Shown piece after piece: positions 54,958 through 60,900 of a DNA stretch of 64,000 nucleotides. The first letter of the stretch is position 1; every line of letters begins with the position of its first letter. The stretch is from Hofstenia miamia. Taxonomy: Eukaryota; Xenacoelomorpha; Acoela; Hofsteniidae. The DNA lies in contig CABFPE010000006.1 of assembly GCA_900660155.1 (NCBI GenBank), positions 518,712 to 582,711 on the forward strand. The letters run 5' to 3'. The position numbers and the translations under genes were made by a program. The notes under the pieces are model-generated. The model saw nothing but the letters and a program-made list of their open reading frames with translations. It made no database searches and was not told the origin of the DNA.

Positions 54958-57900
54958 GTTGCTTTTAGTGAAAGTAATCAGAAACGTGCAATCTATTTTT
55001 TTAAAGACTACTCAATAATATGTAAAATATTACGGTTTTAATGTACGTACCTAACAGAACGTGAAGAAATATAATTGTAATTATTAACCATTTAACCCCT
55101 AATTAACCATAAATCAAACAGTCATATAACAATCAGTAACATTAGATTACAATAAACTAATCAATTACACTATGTACCTCGGTCTTGTATTAAACCTTAA
55201 ATAAATGAACTATAATCATTCGAGTTCGGTTGACTTGATTTTCCATAACGATATTCACTATAAAACAACTGATTTAACCCTATCACGGCTGGGCATTTTT
55301 TCACTTTTAATACCCTCATAAAATCAAATCTATTCATCACCAAGCATCAAAACTTGGGAGGACTATAGTTTTCATATGGCTGAATACAAAGAGAACAATC
55401 AGTAACATTAGATTACAATAAACTAATCAATTACACTATGTACCTCGGTCTTGTATTAAACCTTAAATAAATGTACTATAATCATTCGAGTTCGGTTGAC
55501 TTGATTTTCCATAACGATATTCACTATAAAACAACTGATTTAACCCTATCACGGCTGGGCATTTTTTCACTTTTAATACCCTCATAAAATCAAATCTATT
55601 CATCACCAAGCATCAAAACTTGGGAGGACTATAGTTTTCATATGGCTGAATACAAAGAGAACAATCAGTAACATTAGATTACAATAAACTAATCAATTAC
55701 ACTATGTACCTCGGTCTTGTATTAAACCTTAAATAAATGTACTATAATCATTCGAGTTCGGTTGACTTGATTTTCCATAACGATATTCACTATAAAACAA
55801 CTGATTTAACCCTATCACGGCTGGGCATTTTTTCACTTTTAATACCCTCATAAAATCAAATCTATTCATCACCAAGCATCAAAACTTGGGAGGACTATAG
55901 TTTTCATATGGCTGAATACAAAGAGAACAATCAGTAACATTAGATTACAATAAACTAATCAATTACACTATGTACCTCGGTCTTGTATTAAACCTTAAAT
56001 AAATGTACTATAATCATTCGAGTTCGGTTGACTTGATTTTCCATAACGATATTCACTATAAAACAACTGATTTAACCCTATCACGGCTGGGCATTTTTTC
56101 ACTTTTAATACCCTCATAAAATCAAATCTATTCATCACCAAGCATCAAAACTTGGGAGGACTATAGTTTTCATATGGCTGAATACAAAGAGAACAATCAG
56201 TAACATTAGATTACAATAAACTAATCAATTACACTATGTACCTCGGTCTTGTATTAAACCTTAAATAAATGTACTATAATCATTCGAGTTCGGTTGACTT
56301 GATTTTCCATAACGATATTCACTATAAAACAACTGATTTAACCCTATCACGGCTGGGCATTTTTTCACTTTTAATACCCTCATAAAATCAAATCTATTCA
56401 TCACCAAGCATCAAAACTTGGGAGGACTATAGTTTTCATATGGCTGAATACAAAGAGAACAATCAGTAACATTAGATTACAATAAACTAATCAATTACAC
56501 TATGTACCTCGGTCTTGTATTAAACCTTAAATAAATGTACTATAATCATTCGAGTTCGGTTGACTTGATTTTCCATAACGATATTCACTATAAAACAACT
56601 GATTTAACCCTATCACGGCTGGGCATTTTTTCACTTTTAATACCCTCATAAAATCAAATCTATTCATCACCAAGCATCAAAACTTGGGAGGACTATAGTT
56701 TTCATATGGCTGAATACAAAGAGAACAATCAGTAACATTAGATTACAATAAACTAATCAATTACACTATGTACCTCGGTCTTGTATTAAACCTTAAATAA
56801 ATGTACTATAATCATTCGAGTTCGGTTGACTTGATTTTCCATAACGATATTCACTATAAAACAACTGATTTAACCCTATCACGGCTGGGCATTTTTTCAC
56901 TTTTAATACCCTCATAAAATCAAATCTATTCATCACCAAGCATCAAAACTTGGGAGGACTATAGTTTTCATATGGCTGAATACAAAGAGAACAATCAGTA
57001 ACATTAGATTACAATAAACTAATCAATTACACTATGTACCTCGGTCTTGTATTAAACCTTAAATAAATGTACTATAATCATTCGAGTTCGGTTGACTCGA
57101 TTTTCCATAACGATATTCACTATAAAACAACTGATTTAACCCTATCGCGGCTGGGCATTTTTTCAATTTTAATACCCTCATGTAATCAAATCTATTCATC
57201 ACCAAGCATCAAAACTTGGGAGGACTATAGTTGTCATATGGCTGAATACAAAGAGAACAAAAAATTCAATGCTCTGGCACTCTGACGTCACAATGAATTC
57301 TGACGTCTAAAATTTACTGCAATGCGAAAAATGAGACCACAACAACGCTAATATTTGGCAGGGTGGTTGCGAATGATAAACTAAACACATTGAGAAAGTA
57401 ATGATCCGATGTTAACTAGCCCTGACGTTCTTAAGCGAATGTGCATAAGTAGAAAAATCATGAAAGTATAGTTTCATTTTAGACATTTTTCTTGCTAAGA
57501 ACAATTTAGGAAAAGTAAAAACATTTGTTTAAAGTAGAGATTTAACACTATTTCTCAAAGGGGTGCTAAATCAGCACACCCCTTCAGCAGAGTTTGACAT
57601 TCTTTAAATAAAAACTAATTGCTTCTTAAATTTTCACATTGCTTGAAAAACTTAAAATTGAGGTTTAGTTTTGCATTTTGCATTGAATTTGTTACATTAA
57701 ATTTCATTTTGTATTTGAAGGAAGGTTAAAAATGTATGTTCAAGCAGATACCAAATTTCGAACTAATTCATAATTTCTAATTTAATAAATAAAAATCTTC
57801 AAACATTTCACTATATTTAGTTATGAAATAAAATTATACTCCTTATTTGTAGTCTCTACTAAAAGCGCAACTGAATAGGTTAAACAAGTTCACTGCAATT

Positions 57901-60900
57901 TATAGCTTTTACTTGTGCTGTAGTTTAATATCTCTTCTAGATTAGTTGTATTCTATGGTAATACATAAATTAAAACAGGGCTTTTTAGAGTCACTTTCAC
58001 AATTTACCTCTTCATGAAATTAGGATTGGTGTGCGAATAGTAAAGACAGCATAATTCCACAAGGCGATGCTTAATCAAATGCTGCATTTACATCACGAGT
58101 TCTCGTGGGGTGAGACTTTAAACTTCGGTATTTAAAGGGATGTATTATGAACTTTAAGGATTTTGCAAATGTGTGCATGAATGAGATTTTGACAAATGCT
58201 TAAAAAGGGGTGAATGGATCAAGCAAGCCTGAAAGCCTCCACTTTACATACTCAACCCTCCAGCAAACCTCATTAAATATAGTTGTCGGTTTACAAAATC
58301 ATACGTAAATGAAATTCAAATTAACATTAAACTGTTGTCATCACGAAAAGCTAAAAGAGGTTAATATTTTGGTTGGAAACAACGATAATAACCATGTTAT
58401 CGATAGCACACATTTCGCTAACAATATTGTTCTTGGAGTGCTGTACATGCGAAATCAACTTTTTTTGTCTACCAAATTGTAAAGAGAAGTGCTGCAAAAA
58501 CATGTTTGGATTGCCGTATTGCTGCAAAAACGTGAATCCCGAAATATCAGCGAAATACTGTGCGGAAAATAGTGATTGCGAAAGCAAATATTGCTGTGTG
58601 CTTGAAAAAAAATGCTGTGGTCTTTTATGTTACATCAGCCAAATCTTTAAATCCTTGCTTGAACCGTTTGGAGGTCCCAAAATCTCAATGGTGTTACTGG
58701 GAATATTTATCAGCATAACATGTTTGATTGTATATCGATGTTGTTTGTATCAAAAAGTAGAAAGGGTTTCATTCGAAGTATGGAAAGAATAAAAAGATTT
58801 TCAATGGATTTTAAATGCAGGAAACAATGAAATAAAATTCAATGATGCTAATTTCTTATTCAGAAAAATGATTTAACTTTTTGCAAATATAATTTACTGA
58901 ATCAATAAAACTAAAAGTCGTTATTTTAAGCGTATGCGATGTTTGCAAAACATTAAACATACGGTATACCTAGACGAAATTAGCAAATGGGCTTAGAAGG
59001 ATACGATTTATAAAAATTCCATAAATCATTATATTATTATTATTATTATTATTATTATAATGGCACTGAATAACTGATTTTCGGGGAATTTTGTGTATTC
59101 AGCACCCTTTGCATTATTTGGCTTCAGTATTAATTCGATTTCAATGAAACTTGGTGTGTAGCTTTGCTATGCAATGCTTCAATTGTGCCTTAAGTTTGAA
59201 CAAGTTAGGAGCATTAGTTTAAGAGAAATGGGCTTCCAAATTTTGGCAATATAAACTATTATAAGGGCGCTGATTACAAACTAAATTGAACTACTATAAT
59301 GGCGCTAAATATAACCAAGGGTCTATTATAAGGGCGCTTAATATTTTATTGTAATTTCTTCTGGAATATTGGTACATTTAACTGTTAAATGATAAAGTAG
59401 ATGATTACATGCAACAATCTACACATTTGAACTAATTTTCCCACACTTAGTTTGGTTCTTCAAGTAATAATTTCTCAGAGCCGGACAGCAAAATCAGCTC
59501 TTGGTTTCGCTTAAAGTAACTTGAAAAGGACTTTCTACATGTAAAATAAAGTTTAGAAGTGAATAAAAGTAATCTGAAGTCGATCTGAGCATTATTCGCA
59601 GCACAATTAGCATTTTCGCAATGTCATAGCTCTTATAAATTTTTTTAAGGGAATCACCCCTAATAAAGCGTTAATAGTGCAGCTAATAATATCATAGATC
59701 CAATAATACTTTTAGAAGAAATTGCTTTGCTATTGATTTGTTTATGCATTAAATTTTAACATGACAAAAATCTCAATGACCTATAGTATTTAATAAAGAA
59801 CTAACTATAGCAGGATAATGTTGAACGAAAAACAAATATTCATACAATGATTCAAAATATTGAATAAGTTACCTAATCGAAGAATCCTGAAAGAAATCAT
59901 AATCAGGAAATGTTCTAACAACATCCTGTTCAATATCTCGTAACAATTCTTCTGAATGTTGGATCGATGTATACTAAAATGTAACTGTAAAACTAAAAAA
60001 GAGTAAATATGGAGATTAATGATGACCAGTTTTATCACGGATATGATTTCCATGGAAATCTCACGCAAATTTCGAAAAATTGAACAAAAGCCGTGATCCA
60101 ATAAATAAATCCTGAAATGTATATAATTTGAATGTAATCTATCGAGTTAAATGTCACACATATAGTACTGATCAGTTTTCGACAATCATGTGTTAAAGAA
60201 CTTGATTAGAAATTTAATATGAAGTGTGAAAAGGACATTTATCAGTTAATATGCTTCTTACAGTAGTCTACGCCTGTTATGACGCAACACATTCCAGCAT
60301 AAATTTATTATATAAGAGAAAAGATTTAAAGACCGGCTATGATTTAATACTTAATTAACGGGCGGCCAGAAATGGTAATTTTTCATCATCATTATTGAGA
60401 ATTATATTCAAAATTTCCCTAGATTTCCAGTGAGAATTCGCTTGCATTAGTATTCAAAGGAATGAGATTGAAATGTTGCAATATGGTATGAGAAATAACG
60501 TTTTTGCTACCGAGGATTTCAAACAATCGCAGCCGGTCGGTAATTAAAAACAACAGCCGTAGCTGATGTGGTCATGTTCATAAAAGACATGGCCGAAAGT
60601 AAGCCTTCAAACTGAAACCGTAGCCAGCAGTGAGCTGTTGCACTACAAATTCTAAAAAATCAATTGAAAGTGAACTATTGAAAATGAAACATTAGAGAAT
60701 GAGGAATCATGATCGGAAGCTAATCAGGGTGCGGGTAGACACGACCTACTTGGACCAAGAGCTTGACCGCGCCAAAAGCAAATGAATTGAAGAATACCTC
60801 TTTTACCTGTTGTTGCAGAAGGCAATAATTTAAAATCAACAAACTTCCAGACATTTAATTAGCATTGATTTTGTTGTTATTCTATATAATTTGTATTTTT

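Larger units (their letters stand above)
49020..59872 (-). other. TBC1D5 intron 5, 10.9 kb
   Basis: The longest intron here. It holds the mariner-like element, the phased-motif TIR element, an hAT relic, the AT-microsatellite cluster, the 266-bp satellite and the nested cysteine-rich gene. 52165-53360 and 57610-58260 contain nothing else I can name, apart from repeated GCTGTTAAC palindromes at 53005-53062. Confidence 0.7.

Noticed and set aside
57067-57285. ORF at the right end of the satellite
   Set aside because: Open only because of base changes in the last unit; the other units have stops.
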